From Deltaproteobacteria bacterium HGW-Deltaproteobacteria-18 (lineage in GTDB: Bacteria > Desulfobacterota > Desulfovibrionia > Desulfovibrionales > Desulfomicrobiaceae): DNA of 64,000 nt. The position numbers and the translations under genes are program-made. The notes beneath the pieces were generated by a model that saw nothing but the letters and a program-made list of their open reading frames with translations, made no database searches and had not been told where the DNA came from. Below are positions 33,704 through 43,071 of this stretch, one piece after another. Location: NCBI GenBank assembly GCA_002841885.1, contig PHBE01000002.1:358958-422957 (forward strand), in the 5' to 3' direction. How positions within the stretch are numbered: position 1 is the first letter of the stretch; each line of letters begins with the position of its first letter.

Positions 33704-33894
33704 GAATCTTTCCTCATGGCGTCAAGATCCCCCTCCCACGTCAGTTTGCCCCGAAACTGCCGGATGGACTCCTGCTTTTTCATAGCGATCAGCAGGCGCA
33801 GACCTTCTTCCACCGCCTGCTTCTTTGTCTTGAGCCCAGAAAGCTTCAAGGCCTGATCCATCAACTGGTCATCAACAACAATGTTTGTACGCAT
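33700..33894 (-). CDS. vapB: VapB-type antitoxin
   Basis: The 64-residue protein has the ribbon-helix-helix of type-II VapB (MRTNIVVDDQLMDQALKLSGLKTKKQAVEEGLRLLI) and a short C-terminal arm with WEGDLDAMRKDS that would plug the VapC site. GGGAGGAGT precedes the ATG. A strong operator palindrome lies 17 bases upstream. Confidence 0.9.
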   Translation of the reverse strand: MRTNIVVDDQLMDQALKLSGLKTKKQAVEEGLRLLIAMKKQESIRQFRGKLTWEGDLDAMRKDS

Positions 33895-33910
33895 GACTCC
33901 TCCCGTCCCG

Positions 33911-33937
33911 TGTGTATAATTTCATATTTTATACACA
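33911..33937. promoter_or_regulatory. VapB operator palindrome
   Basis: TGTGTATAA and TTATACACA are perfect complements around a nine-base spacer. It overlaps promoter-like AT-rich sequence upstream of vapB, as expected for VapB autorepression. Confidence 0.75.
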
Positions 33938-34122
33938 TAATACGCTTCCGTCTACCCGAATTCATGAAGGGGTTTTTAGTGGACTTGAGCCTTGATCATG
34001 TCCGAAACGTTCACCAGCAGATCGAAAAAGCCTGATAGTCTGAGGAGTCAAGGAAGATCTTCTCCCGCCTGCGGCCACGGTTCATGATATGGATACCAGG
34101 CGCCGGGATATTCAATGCGTAA

Positions 34123-34185
34123 GGGGCGTGACATGGTGATTTGCTAGATGATTGGGACAGGTAGGTCAAGACGAGACCTGACCCC
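34123..34185. repeat. Repeat elements B2 and A3 (right of vapB)
   Basis: GGGGCGTGACATGGTGATTT with GCTAG (B2), then AGGTCAAGACGAGACCTGAC and CCC (A3). The order is B then A here, against A-A-B to the left of vapC. Confidence 0.75.
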
Positions 34186-34256
34186 ATGCACTGGCCTCTG
34201 GATACGGGGCGATGGAGGCGCAGATGGCGATGCCGCCGTTCTTGGTGATCAAAGAG
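34186..34256 (-). pseudogene. Fragment of APS kinase (cysC-like)
   Basis: Read on the minus strand from 34255, the sequence gives SLITKNGGIAICASIAPYPE and a few further residues, matching the NGGIAICAxIAPY segment of APS kinase or the ATP sulfurylase-APS kinase fusion. It has no start, is about 23 codons long, and ends in repeat A3. It directly abuts the stop of the wecG gene. The fragment implies recombination between a cysC gene and this locus. Confidence 0.6.
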
Positions 34257-35048
34257 TTATTTCGAAATTTTCTCTTGTCTCAGAGCACCAGATGATGAAA
34301 TAAATTCTTTAAATAGCAAGACTAGATACTTAGTATTCGTAACAAGATATCGTTTCCACATCCTGCGCGGTTCTTGAATGACCCTGTAAAGCCACTCCAG
34401 ACCATATTTCTGCATCCATATAGGAGCACGCCGAGTCTTTCCGGAAACCACATCAAAAGTCCCACCCACGCCCATGACAAACTGAACTCCGAGGCGGTCT
34501 TTCCACTTATTGATGAAATTTTCTTTTTTAGGCGAAGAGATTGCAACAAAAATCAAATCAGCTTTCGATTTCTGAATCATGTCTACTACAAATTCTTCAT
34601 CATCCCAGAAATAGCCATGATGGTATCCAGCCACCTTCAAGCCAGGATATCGCACAGTCATGGTTTGGGCCGTTTTCTCCACTATTTCAGGTTTGGCTCC
34701 AAGGAAAAAAACCGAAAAGCCTTTCAAAGCTGATTTTTCAAGAAGCCTCAAAAATAGATCAACACCCGCAACTCGTTCCGGAACCGTATGCCCGCAAAGA
34801 CGAGCGCCCCAAACGACACCCATACCATCAATGTTGATGATATCGCAGCTATCAACGGATTCCTTGAGTTTTGCATCGCTTTGCATGTTCACAAGTTTGG
34901 CGACATTCACCACCACATGCTGAGTAAAATGCCCTCCTGACACACGGTCGGTAATCAATTCCACCGTCTCGTCCATGCTCAAAGCATGCATCCTCTGCCC
35001 TAGGAATGTCAGCGGCCTAAGGCCGAAATCAGCACCCAAAAAAGTCAT
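34257..35048 (-). CDS. WecG/TagA/CpsF-family glycosyltransferase
   Basis: Start taken at 35048 (GGAGAAGCAG before ATG); an upstream ATG at 35090 overlaps wecB. The 263-residue product has the family pattern VVVNVAKLVNMQSDAKLKES, INIDGMGVVWGARLCG, then YHHGYFWDDEE and SPKKENFINKWKDRLG, GGTFDVVSGKTRRAPIWMQK, GLEWLYRVIQEPRR. Members transfer UDP-ManNAc(A) to lipid-linked GlcNAc. It is paired with wecB, which makes UDP-ManNAc. The C-terminus lies at a recombination boundary and may be slightly truncated. Confidence 0.9.
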   Translation of the reverse strand: MTFLGADFGLRPLTFLGQRMHALSMDETVELITDRVSGGHFTQHVVVNVAKLVNMQSDAKLKESVDSCDIINIDGMGVVWGARLCGHTVPERVAGVDLFLRLLEKSALKGFSVFFLGAKPEIVEKTAQTMTVRYPGLKVAGYHHGYFWDDEEFVVDMIQKSKADLIFVAISSPKKENFINKWKDRLGVQFVMGVGGTFDVVSGKTRRAPIWMQKYGLEWLYRVIQEPRRMWKRYLVTNTKYLVLLFKEFISSSGALRQEKISK

Positions 35049-35073
35049 CTGCTTCTCCGTGATTTGGCAAGCA

Positions 35074-36192
35074 TCAAACACCAAGCTCAATCAGTTTCGC
35101 AACGATACGTTGCCCGACTTTGCCATCCCATTTTGGCGGAATCCGGTGTTCGCCTATGCCTCCGGCAAGAATTTTACACACTGCCGATTCAATCAGTTGC
35201 GGATCATTGCCCACAATAAGATTTGTTCCCATTTCGCACGTGATGGGCCGTTCCGTATTGGGCCGCATGGTCACACATGGAATGCCAAGAACCGTGGTTT
35301 CTTCCTGCAATCCGCCGCTATCGGTAAGCACCAACCGCGAATGCATGTTCACATTCAGAAAATCCAGATACCCGAGAGGGTCTGTCACCCACACTCCCGG
35401 ACCAAGCTTTTTCCCATCTTTGGGGATCGTGCTGACATAATCATCCAGACCAAACTGGCTGATCATTTTGGCGGTCCGGGGATGTATGGGAAAAAAGATG
35501 GGAATATCGTGGGACAAACGCTTCAGCACTTCCAGAATGCCCTGGAGCGTGGATTTCTCATCAACGTTGCCGGGTCGGTGCATGGTCATCGCAACATACT
35601 GCCCCGGTTCCAATCCAAATCGTTCGAACGTGCCCAGATCCTGGGCTTTGTCCCTATGTTTGAGCAAAGTGTCGATCATGACATTGCCCACAAAGTGAAT
35701 CTTGTCCTGAGGCACTCCCTCTTGGATCAGATTTTCATCAGCGAAATGATCTGTGGTAAACAGAGCGTCAACAAGCACATCGGTGCAAAGACGATTGATT
35801 TCCTCGGGCATTGTCATGTCACGGCTGCGCAACCCCGCCTCAACATGGGCGACTTTGACGTTCAATTTCTTGGCTGTGATGGTGCAGGCCATGGTGGAGT
35901 TCACATCACCGACAACAATAACCCAATCGGGCTTATGTTCGAGAAGCACCTGTTCAAATGCGACCATGATTCCGGCAGTCTGAACAGCATGGGAACCAGA
36001 CCCAACACCGAGATCAATGTCCGGTTTAGGCAGACCAAGATCATCAAAAAAAGCTTGGCTCATCTTTTGGCCATAATGTTGCCCAGTATGCACAAGCAGA
36101 TGTTCAATTTCTGACCGCAAATTCATAGCATCAATGATTGGAGCAATTTTCATGAAGTTCGGCCTGGCACCAACTACATTGATTACTTTCAC
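35074..36192 (-). CDS. wecB: UDP-N-acetylglucosamine 2-epimerase (non-hydrolysing)
   Basis: The 372-residue protein starts with GTG (MKVINVVGARPNFMKIAPII) and shows the WecB signature: HTGQHYGQKMSQAFFDDLGL, VGDVNSTMACTITAKKLNVKVAHVEAGLRS, and the catalytic-site LTDSGGLQEETTVLGIPCVTMR. It interconverts UDP-GlcNAc and UDP-ManNAc for the repeat-unit polysaccharide. It is typical in GC content and overlaps wecG slightly. Confidence 0.93.
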   Translation of the reverse strand: MKVINVVGARPNFMKIAPIIDAMNLRSEIEHLLVHTGQHYGQKMSQAFFDDLGLPKPDIDLGVGSGSHAVQTAGIMVAFEQVLLEHKPDWVIVVGDVNSTMACTITAKKLNVKVAHVEAGLRSRDMTMPEEINRLCTDVLVDALFTTDHFADENLIQEGVPQDKIHFVGNVMIDTLLKHRDKAQDLGTFERFGLEPGQYVAMTMHRPGNVDEKSTLQGILEVLKRLSHDIPIFFPIHPRTAKMISQFGLDDYVSTIPKDGKKLGPGVWVTDPLGYLDFLNVNMHSRLVLTDSGGLQEETTVLGIPCVTMRPNTERPITCEMGTNLIVGNDPQLIESAVCKILAGGIGEHRIPPKWDGKVGQRIVAKLIELGV

Positions 36193-36208
36193 AAGACCAC
36201 CTGTATTT

Positions 36209-37360
36209 CTAAATTTTTGAATCTGAAGTTTCAGCTTCGATCAAATGAGACAATGCGTAGAGCATCCAAGCCTGAGACCAGCGTATGTAAGGAATTTTAT
36301 TCGTGTACCATCGTGTCTTCTGATAATAAAAAAAACCTTCCTTATCCTGCATGTTTTCAATAGCCCAGTGTGCAATTTTATGGGCCATATCCATTCTTTG
36401 TAGATCTAGCGATGCAAGTTTACAGCAAGTAACAACTCCTTGTGCAGAACAATGAATATCAATCGGATACATGGAATTATTGTAATATTTGGGACAGCCG
36501 TTATCTAGCCAAAATGTATTAAGATAATATAAATAACCATTATTAAGTTGATTAGTCCATTCTTTAGATTTTACATAATCCATCCATTCTTTAAGAGCAA
36601 CTAAATTGAAACCAGTATGAAAATTATCGATAAACTGATGATGATTGCGTTCACCGTATGGCCAAGAATAATCATCTTTCTGTGATTTAACAGAATACTC
36701 TATAGCTTTGTAAGAGGCTTCAAGTAGCACGCTTTCGCCTGTAATGGAAAATACGCGACCCAACAACGCGCATCCTAGCATATTTGCATTGTGCACTCGT
36801 GTTGTTTCATCTGGGATATAGCCGAAACAGAAGTCGGGCTCCAAGGTCAGGTGCTCAAGAATGAACGAACACGCGCCCCGCGCAGGAGCTAGCCATTTAT
36901 CATCACCAGTCTTCTGGAAATAATCCAGAAAAGCATGCGCGACGAATACCGTTGTGACCATGTTCGGTTTTCCTTTCGGCACAAAAAAGGCCCTAGCCTG
37001 CCAATCAAAATTGTAACCCCAACTCATACCTAGAAACCCGGATGATTTCTGCGTCAGCAAATTAATCAGTAGATTTTCGGCATCTGAGGACCTTCCGAGA
37101 CGCAGCAATCCCGAGGCAAAAAGCCCCAACCCTTTTGGGTTGTATTCTTTGGGCACTAGTGTCGGAACTCGAAAATTTAGAGGGGATTTCTTGAAAAACT
37201 GAATCCAAGCCAGGCGGCAATAACGGGACCTCGCCAAAGGAGTTAGTTGGAAAAGCTGTGAGTTGAGACCATCGAACAAATCCCATCCGCAAAAATCTTC
37301 CTCCAGAACCCAGTCTAGAACCCTGTCGCAACTTTGTGCAATAATTTGATTGCTAGACAT
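36209..37360 (-). CDS. (alpha/alpha)6-barrel protein of the polysaccharide cluster
   Basis: The 383-residue protein resembles glycoside-hydrolase-like alpha/alpha toroids: repeated helices with NPKGLGLFASGLLRLGR, GMSWGYNFDWQARAFFVPKG, WPYGERNHHQFIDNFHTGFN, and DIHCSAQGVVTCCKLAS. Such proteins occur beside the two-domain oxidoreductase in EPS clusters and have been misnamed as aminolevulinate dehydratase. The HHQFIDNFHTG motif could be the active site. Whether it is an epimerase, a lyase or a hydrolase cannot be told. It abuts the oxidoreductase gene. Confidence 0.7.
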   Translation of the reverse strand: MSSNQIIAQSCDRVLDWVLEEDFCGWDLFDGLNSQLFQLTPLARSRYCRLAWIQFFKKSPLNFRVPTLVPKEYNPKGLGLFASGLLRLGRSSDAENLLINLLTQKSSGFLGMSWGYNFDWQARAFFVPKGKPNMVTTVFVAHAFLDYFQKTGDDKWLAPARGACSFILEHLTLEPDFCFGYIPDETTRVHNANMLGCALLGRVFSITGESVLLEASYKAIEYSVKSQKDDYSWPYGERNHHQFIDNFHTGFNLVALKEWMDYVKSKEWTNQLNNGYLYYLNTFWLDNGCPKYYNNSMYPIDIHCSAQGVVTCCKLASLDLQRMDMAHKIAHWAIENMQDKEGFFYYQKTRWYTNKIPYIRWSQAWMLYALSHLIEAETSDSKI

Positions 37361-39526
37361 TTATTTTAACCTGACTGCATGACCAGTACGGATTGATTCC
37401 TCTATGGCAAAGCATGTTTCAGATCCTGCAAGAATATCTTCCAAGGCAATAGGGGTTGGTAGCCCCTTTTGAATAGCTTCGATAAAAAGGCGAACTTCTT
37501 GGGTTTGGCCTTTATCCTGTACAAGAAGTTTCTTTTTTTCAGGCTTCCCCTTTCCAAAAATGATCGCTTCACGATAATCGTTCATTGTAGCGCTCAAACC
37601 ATGCGCATGCACTTCAAAATATTCCTTGGGAAAAGACTTGGAGCCGTTCGCAAAGTATTGAATTGTTCCTACTGATCCATTCACAAAACTCAAAGAAACC
37701 GTCAAAGTATCATTTAAGCCGAGGGCATCTGGTACGGCATGAGCGCAAACACTGTTTGGCAACGAACCATTCATAAAAATGAGATAGTCTACGAAGTGGC
37801 AGACTTCTCCATGAATCCGTCCACCCCCAATCTCACGGTCTTGTATCCATGAGTCAACAGGGATTGAGCCTGCATTCACGCGATACATCATCGCCATAGG
37901 GCCAACCCCGATTTTAGATTTAATAAACTCAGTTAGTGGAGAAAATCGGCGATTGAACCCCACCATAACATGAGTGTGTTTCTTGCCTTCGGCTAAGGAT
38001 CGTATTTGTTCAAGTTCATCCCTTTGCAGACACAAGGGTTTTTCGACAAAAACATGTTGATCATTGCTCAGTGCTTTAATGACAAATTCGCCGTGTGTAT
38101 TATGTCTTGTGGCTATGAACAATGTTTGAATATTTTGACAGCCAAAAATATCATTCTCTGAAGTCGAACAAAACTCAAACCCAAAACGATCGGCAACAGT
38201 CCTGGCACTGGCTGAAGTAGATGTCATTACACCACGCATCGCCGTACCGGATTTAGGAATATTGGGGAGCAGAAAACTCTGTGCGTAAGATCCAGCGCCT
38301 ATGAAGCCTATGCCCATGACACCAGAAATCTTCTTTGGTTCACGCACAAAGACCGCTGATTGCAATGTTTGTTGGCTTTGATCGTATCGTATTAAAATAC
38401 CGACGAAAGGTTCACTTTTATCAACAATCATATCGTACGCTTTAGTGCTTTCTTCGAGTGCAAAAATATGTGTGGTTAAATAAGATACGTCAATTTTTCC
38501 AGATGCAATAAGTTGTTGAAAAGCGAGCATATTTTTATTTTCAGTCCAGCGGACATACGCTGGAGGGTAGTCAATGCCCTTTTCCTCGTAGGCTGGATCA
38601 TAACGCCCTGGACCATAAGAACAGGACATCTTGAGAGTTAACTCTTTTCTGTAATAATGAGGCTCACGATCAAACCCTGTCGGGACATCTCCAAGCACAA
38701 CAACAGTCCCTTTTTTTCTACAAATTGAGCCAGCAAAATTAATTGGGTCAAGGGATGATGTCCCTGCGGCGATAATGACTGCGTCACAACCAAGCTGACA
38801 AGTATAATCTGAAATAATATGTTCAATACCCGCAGTATCACGTAACATAGCAAAATCAGCGCATTTTTCATTAGCCAAGGTAACCATATCAGATGAAACA
38901 TCAATGCCTACAACTCTAACCCCGGACGCTCTTAACAAAAGACAAGCGATCTGACCGAGAAGTCCCAAACCAATGACAGCGCAAGTCTCACCAAGTCTGA
39001 GGTCAGCCAAGCGTACAGACTGCAAAGCAATAGACCCAAGAGTATTGTAAGCAGCTGATTGCATGAAAGAATCTTCAGTAAGTTTGTTATTAAAAATCTT
39101 AGGCAATTTCACGACTAAATTTCTTGGAGCAGAAACAACTTCTGCATGATAAGCATAATTATTACCTGCACACGCAACCAAGTCTCCAACAGAAATATCG
39201 TTAATTCGCTCACCGACAGCCAAAACAACACCGGCACAAGAATAGCCTAGCGGTGAATAAGCTTCGAGTTTTTTTATAACAGCCCGATAAGTTTGAATTG
39301 GACCTTGAGTTTTTAATGTATTGAGTACTTGATTTACCTGTTGCGGCCTAGATTTAGCTTTTTCTAAAATATTAGAGCGCGCTGCTTTGGCTGTATTCCC
39401 TTCAGTGCCAGCACTAACTAATGAATAATAATTTTTAATGAGTATTGTTGTAGAACCAACTTGCGGCAACGGCGCATCAAGAATTTGCATAAATCCATTT
39501 TTTAATTTTTGAGTAAGTTGCTTCAT
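37361..39526 (-). CDS. Two-domain oxidoreductase (zinc alcohol dehydrogenase-like plus Gfo/Idh/MocA)
   Basis: The 721-residue fusion has an N-terminal medium-chain dehydrogenase half (SLVSAGTEGNTA, PLGYSCAGVVLAVGE, AVIGLGLLGQIACLLLRASG) and, from about residue 400, a Gfo/Idh/MocA half (MGIGFIGAGSYAQSFLLPNI, VFVEKPLCLQRDELEQI, GGGRIHGEVCHFVDYLIFMNG). This fusion is a known family in polysaccharide clusters, often with heparinase-like or alpha/alpha-barrel neighbours. It probably makes a modified sugar nucleotide. Composition is AT-rich compared with the neighbouring core genes. Confidence 0.88.
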   Translation of the reverse strand: MKQLTQKLKNGFMQILDAPLPQVGSTTILIKNYYSLVSAGTEGNTAKAARSNILEKAKSRPQQVNQVLNTLKTQGPIQTYRAVIKKLEAYSPLGYSCAGVVLAVGERINDISVGDLVACAGNNYAYHAEVVSAPRNLVVKLPKIFNNKLTEDSFMQSAAYNTLGSIALQSVRLADLRLGETCAVIGLGLLGQIACLLLRASGVRVVGIDVSSDMVTLANEKCADFAMLRDTAGIEHIISDYTCQLGCDAVIIAAGTSSLDPINFAGSICRKKGTVVVLGDVPTGFDREPHYYRKELTLKMSCSYGPGRYDPAYEEKGIDYPPAYVRWTENKNMLAFQQLIASGKIDVSYLTTHIFALEESTKAYDMIVDKSEPFVGILIRYDQSQQTLQSAVFVREPKKISGVMGIGFIGAGSYAQSFLLPNIPKSGTAMRGVMTSTSASARTVADRFGFEFCSTSENDIFGCQNIQTLFIATRHNTHGEFVIKALSNDQHVFVEKPLCLQRDELEQIRSLAEGKKHTHVMVGFNRRFSPLTEFIKSKIGVGPMAMMYRVNAGSIPVDSWIQDREIGGGRIHGEVCHFVDYLIFMNGSLPNSVCAHAVPDALGLNDTLTVSLSFVNGSVGTIQYFANGSKSFPKEYFEVHAHGLSATMNDYREAIIFGKGKPEKKKLLVQDKGQTQEVRLFIEAIQKGLPTPIALEDILAGSETCFAIEESIRTGHAVRLK

Positions 39527-39591
39527 GTTTTTTAAATATAGTTAAACGTTTTGAACACTCAAATTGATATTAAATCATTTTAATAAATAAA

Positions 39592-40701
39592 TTAATTAAT
39601 ATTTAAAATCAAATCAATAGTATTAACTAAGTTATTTTCAAAAATATCAATAGTATAAAAATTATTAAAATGTTTTATAGCGTTATCACCCATTTTATAA
39701 CGTATTTCAGGAAAATCACATAAATAACAAATTTTATCTGCGATTTCTTCAGAAGTACAATTATCTACGATAAATCCTGTTTCAGAATTAATTACAAATT
39801 CAGATATTGCTCCTTCAGAAGTTGTTATAACTGGCAAACCAAATGACATAGCTTCTAAAATAACCAAAGGCCATACTTCTCTTTCATATTGTGAAGGAAA
39901 AACAAAAATATCTGATTTAAAAAATAAATTATTTTTTTCGTTATCGTATTTAGGACCAACATATGATACATAAGAATTTAAATTATAAGAACCAATTAGA
40001 TTAATAAACATACTCGCAGTAATTTCTTTTGTTTCATTTCCAGCAAAAATAGCATTAAACTTATATCCGCGTTTCATAACAATTCGTAATGATTCAAGCA
40101 AAAGCAACGGTCCCTTTGAAGGTATTAAATTTGAAAGATACAATATCGTGACATGTGAATTGTTACGACATCTATTATTTAATGCAGCATCACAACTTGA
40201 AACACCATTCGGAACGTAATGCATTTGATTAGTTGATACAACATTTTCAATATCTGAATACATAATCGGTGACAAATGAATTACTTCAGAGTTGTTAAAA
40301 AACCATTTGTATATTATAAATTTAAAATAATTTTTTGTTTCTTTTATAATACCTTTTCCGTGCAAATGATAGATAATTTTAACTTTAAAAAATTTAATAA
40401 CAAAAGCAAAAAAACAATCTCTGTAAAAAGCATAACCAGCTACAGCCGGAACAAAATAAACTGCATTTGGCTTATTTAAAATTACAATTTTTATAAGTTG
40501 AAATAAATAAATAAACATTAATTTTAATTTGCGTAATGAAAAAACTTTTAAATTTTTATTGCAATAAGAATATTGCATTTGAATAGTTAAAACATGAAAT
40601 TTACAGTGCAGCATAGATGAATTTAAAACGCACTGATTCATAAAGTTAGATCCATGCATCGGAGGAGGAACGGATATTAAAAGCAAAATTGTTTTTTTCA
40701 T
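39592..40701 (-). CDS. Glycosyltransferase family 4 protein
   Basis: Start taken at MKKTILLLISVPPPMHGSNF (40701), five bases after the upstream stop; an in-frame ATG at 40722 overlaps that gene. The 369-residue GT-B protein has ILYLSNLIPSKGPLLLLESL, VSYVGPKYDNEKNNLF and the nucleotide-sugar motif FVFPSQYEREVWPLVILEAMSFGLPVI, then EGAISEF. Very AT-rich. It adds one sugar of the lipid-linked repeat unit; donor and acceptor are unknown. Confidence 0.88.
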   Translation of the reverse strand: MKKTILLLISVPPPMHGSNFMNQCVLNSSMLHCKFHVLTIQMQYSYCNKNLKVFSLRKLKLMFIYLFQLIKIVILNKPNAVYFVPAVAGYAFYRDCFFAFVIKFFKVKIIYHLHGKGIIKETKNYFKFIIYKWFFNNSEVIHLSPIMYSDIENVVSTNQMHYVPNGVSSCDAALNNRCRNNSHVTILYLSNLIPSKGPLLLLESLRIVMKRGYKFNAIFAGNETKEITASMFINLIGSYNLNSYVSYVGPKYDNEKNNLFFKSDIFVFPSQYEREVWPLVILEAMSFGLPVITTSEGAISEFVINSETGFIVDNCTSEEIADKICYLCDFPEIRYKMGDNAIKHFNNFYTIDIFENNLVNTIDLILNIN

Positions 40702-40705
40702 CAGA

Positions 40706-41827
40706 TCACTCTTTAAAAACACTAATAAAATTACTTACCATGTTCTTAATATTAACTTCATTTATTATTAATTGACGACATTCTCTTTTCATTTTTCCAA
40801 TTAATTGTGGATTACAATACGCGTTTAATATCCAATCAGCCATATCGTCTAAATTTTTAGCCATGTATCCATTTTTATTATTTTCAAGATAGGATATTTC
40901 AGGACTATGCCCTTTCCCTTCAAGTGCTAGAAAGGGAATTCCGTAAATAAAACTATGTACAATTGCTAATCCTACAGTTCCAGTATAAACTGTAAAATCC
41001 GTAATAAGCATATACTTAGCTAATTCATTAGGATCTTGAATTGTTCCAGTAAAAAATACACAATCTGTTAAGTTCATTTCTTTAGCACAATTTTCAAGAT
41101 AAAGTCTTCTATCTCCATCACCAATGATATAGAGTCGCAAATTAGGAATCTTATATTTTAAAATGTTAACTAATTGTAGTAACTTATGAACTTTCTTTGA
41201 CTCAACAAGTCTACCTACAAATGTTAGGGTCAAAGATGAATTATTATTTTTACTTTTACTATTAACAATATCAGAGTGATCAGAATTCTTTAATGTATTC
41301 ATAAAACTTTCATATAGTGGCTGTTCATTTAATGCATTATTAAGAACCACTATCTTATTACGATCAACACCCCAAGCAATCAACTCGTCATTTTTATATT
41401 TAGTGTACAATAAAACAGCGTAACATTGTTTCATAAGCAATGTTTTTATTATACGATCAATATAAAATCTAAATCCACTATTTATGATATGAACATTATA
41501 ACCATGTGTCCACCACACTAATTTTGTTTTAGTAAATAACGATAAAAACCAAATGATATAATTTGATAAAATTTTTAATTCCAAACCTAACACAACATAT
41601 TTTGGTTTTTCTTTTAAAAATTTATAGGCTATAGGTTGATAATATCCAAATGGTGTGTTAATTATTTTTACTAAAATATTGCAAAAATCAAATTTTGTAT
41701 TTGTAACTAAACTATCAGATTGAAGTATAGACGAATGTATTATAACAACATTTTTTAAAATTGTATTTAATAACACAAAAAAATCTTCTCTATAATGTGG
41801 AATTTTTTTTTGAACAATCCATATCAT
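40706..41827 (-). CDS. Glycosyltransferase (GT-B fold)
   Basis: The 373-residue protein has a C-terminal GT1/GT4-like domain: LTFVGRLVESKKVHKLLQLV, LRLYIIGDGDRRLYLENCAKEM, VFFTGTIQDPNELAKYM, and SFIYGIPFLALEGKGHSPEISY. The N-terminus begins MIWIVQKKIPHYREDFF, reminiscent of RfaB-like enzymes. Very AT-rich. It lies between the flippase gene and another glycosyltransferase and has an unknown linkage specificity. Confidence 0.85.
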   Translation of the reverse strand: MIWIVQKKIPHYREDFFVLLNTILKNVVIIHSSILQSDSLVTNTKFDFCNILVKIINTPFGYYQPIAYKFLKEKPKYVVLGLELKILSNYIIWFLSLFTKTKLVWWTHGYNVHIINSGFRFYIDRIIKTLLMKQCYAVLLYTKYKNDELIAWGVDRNKIVVLNNALNEQPLYESFMNTLKNSDHSDIVNSKSKNNNSSLTLTFVGRLVESKKVHKLLQLVNILKYKIPNLRLYIIGDGDRRLYLENCAKEMNLTDCVFFTGTIQDPNELAKYMLITDFTVYTGTVGLAIVHSFIYGIPFLALEGKGHSPEISYLENNKNGYMAKNLDDMADWILNAYCNPQLIGKMKRECRQLIINEVNIKNMVSNFISVFKE

Positions 41828-41830
41828 CGA

Positions 41831-43066
41831 TTAAACCTCAGCAGATTTTTTTACTTTAAAAACTAGCAGAGTCCATATGCTTAAGGCAATAAAAAGATCA
41901 CATATTAGAGTAGACAAAATTGCTCCTTTCCACGAGTACAACGGAATTAATACAAAATTCAAAATTACATTGATTGCAGTAGAAATAACAACGACGCTTA
42001 AGCGATGATTTTGCATATTTAGCGCTGTAAGAGCGTCACCACCAAAATATTGAAATATCTTAATAACTGGCAAAAACGACAATAGCCGCATTGCAGTTAC
42101 AGAAGAAGCATATTTATCTCCTAAAATAAAAGGGACAACAGGAGCGAAAAATAGTATACTAATCGAAATAATTAATCCAAATGGCAAAGCAACTATTGAC
42201 AATTTAAATGCATAATCAAAAACAGCTTTTATGCTAACTGTACTTTTTTCAAAAAAAATTGCATATGTTGATATTAGCAAAGACAATATCGGTGTAAATG
42301 ATATGTTAATTAATTTATACGCTGCACCGTATATACCAACAGCAGATTGTCCAACTATTGAAGACAACATAACTTTATCTATATCATTTGAAGCATATAC
42401 TGCTGAACTTGTCGCAGCAAAACTTAAACCTGAAAATATATTTTTAAAATAATATAAATTTAATATTGGAAGTCCATTACATTTTATTGCAAATATCGTC
42501 ACAAACAAAGCACCAAAAAAAGATGCAATCAAATTAAATATAGCCCAAGCCTCCGCAGTTAAAGTTGAACTATAATATAAAAAAACAATAACGCTTATTA
42601 ACCGACAAAAGCTTAATAATATTTTACAAAAACCCATATAATTAATTTTTTGCATTGCTTGAAAAGCATAGCTGTGAATATTGACTATTTGAGCAAATAA
42701 ACAATCTGAAATAGCAATGAATAATAATAATTTTATATCAATGTTATTTTCAAAAAAATATTTTCCAATTATAACTATTAAAAAAATGACGACTAAACAC
42801 AATAAAAATAAAGACAGTAATGCGCTTCCCCAGTAAATGTTAAATTTATTACGATTAAGTGAAATATCTCTTATCATGAGACGTTCACTACCGAATGCAG
42901 AAAATACCATAAAAAAAGAAACTAATGCTAAAACAGATAAATAAGATCCATAACCTTCAGGAGATAAGGATCGCGCTATAATTATGAAATATACAGCTTG
43001 CATAACCATCATAGCAAGCTGTGAACCTTGAGCATAAATAGTGTTAAAAATCACGATTCGAGACAT
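41831..43066 (-). CDS. wzx: Wzx-type lipid-linked oligosaccharide flippase
   Basis: The 411-residue protein is nearly all membrane helices (about 12), starting with NTIYAQGSQLAMMVMQAVYFIIIARSLSPEGYG, the polysaccharide-synthase signature. It flips undecaprenyl-linked repeat units across the inner membrane. Three bases separate it from the glycosyltransferase gene that follows. Very AT-rich, like its neighbours, which suggests the group came in together. Confidence 0.88.
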   Translation of the reverse strand: MSRIVIFNTIYAQGSQLAMMVMQAVYFIIIARSLSPEGYGSYLSVLALVSFFMVFSAFGSERLMIRDISLNRNKFNIYWGSALLSLFLLCLVVIFLIVIIGKYFFENNIDIKLLLFIAISDCLFAQIVNIHSYAFQAMQKINYMGFCKILLSFCRLISVIVFLYYSSTLTAEAWAIFNLIASFFGALFVTIFAIKCNGLPILNLYYFKNIFSGLSFAATSSAVYASNDIDKVMLSSIVGQSAVGIYGAAYKLINISFTPILSLLISTYAIFFEKSTVSIKAVFDYAFKLSIVALPFGLIISISILFFAPVVPFILGDKYASSVTAMRLLSFLPVIKIFQYFGGDALTALNMQNHRLSVVVISTAINVILNFVLIPLYSWKGAILSTLICDLFIALSIWTLLVFKVKKSAEV

Positions 43067-43071
43067 ATTGA

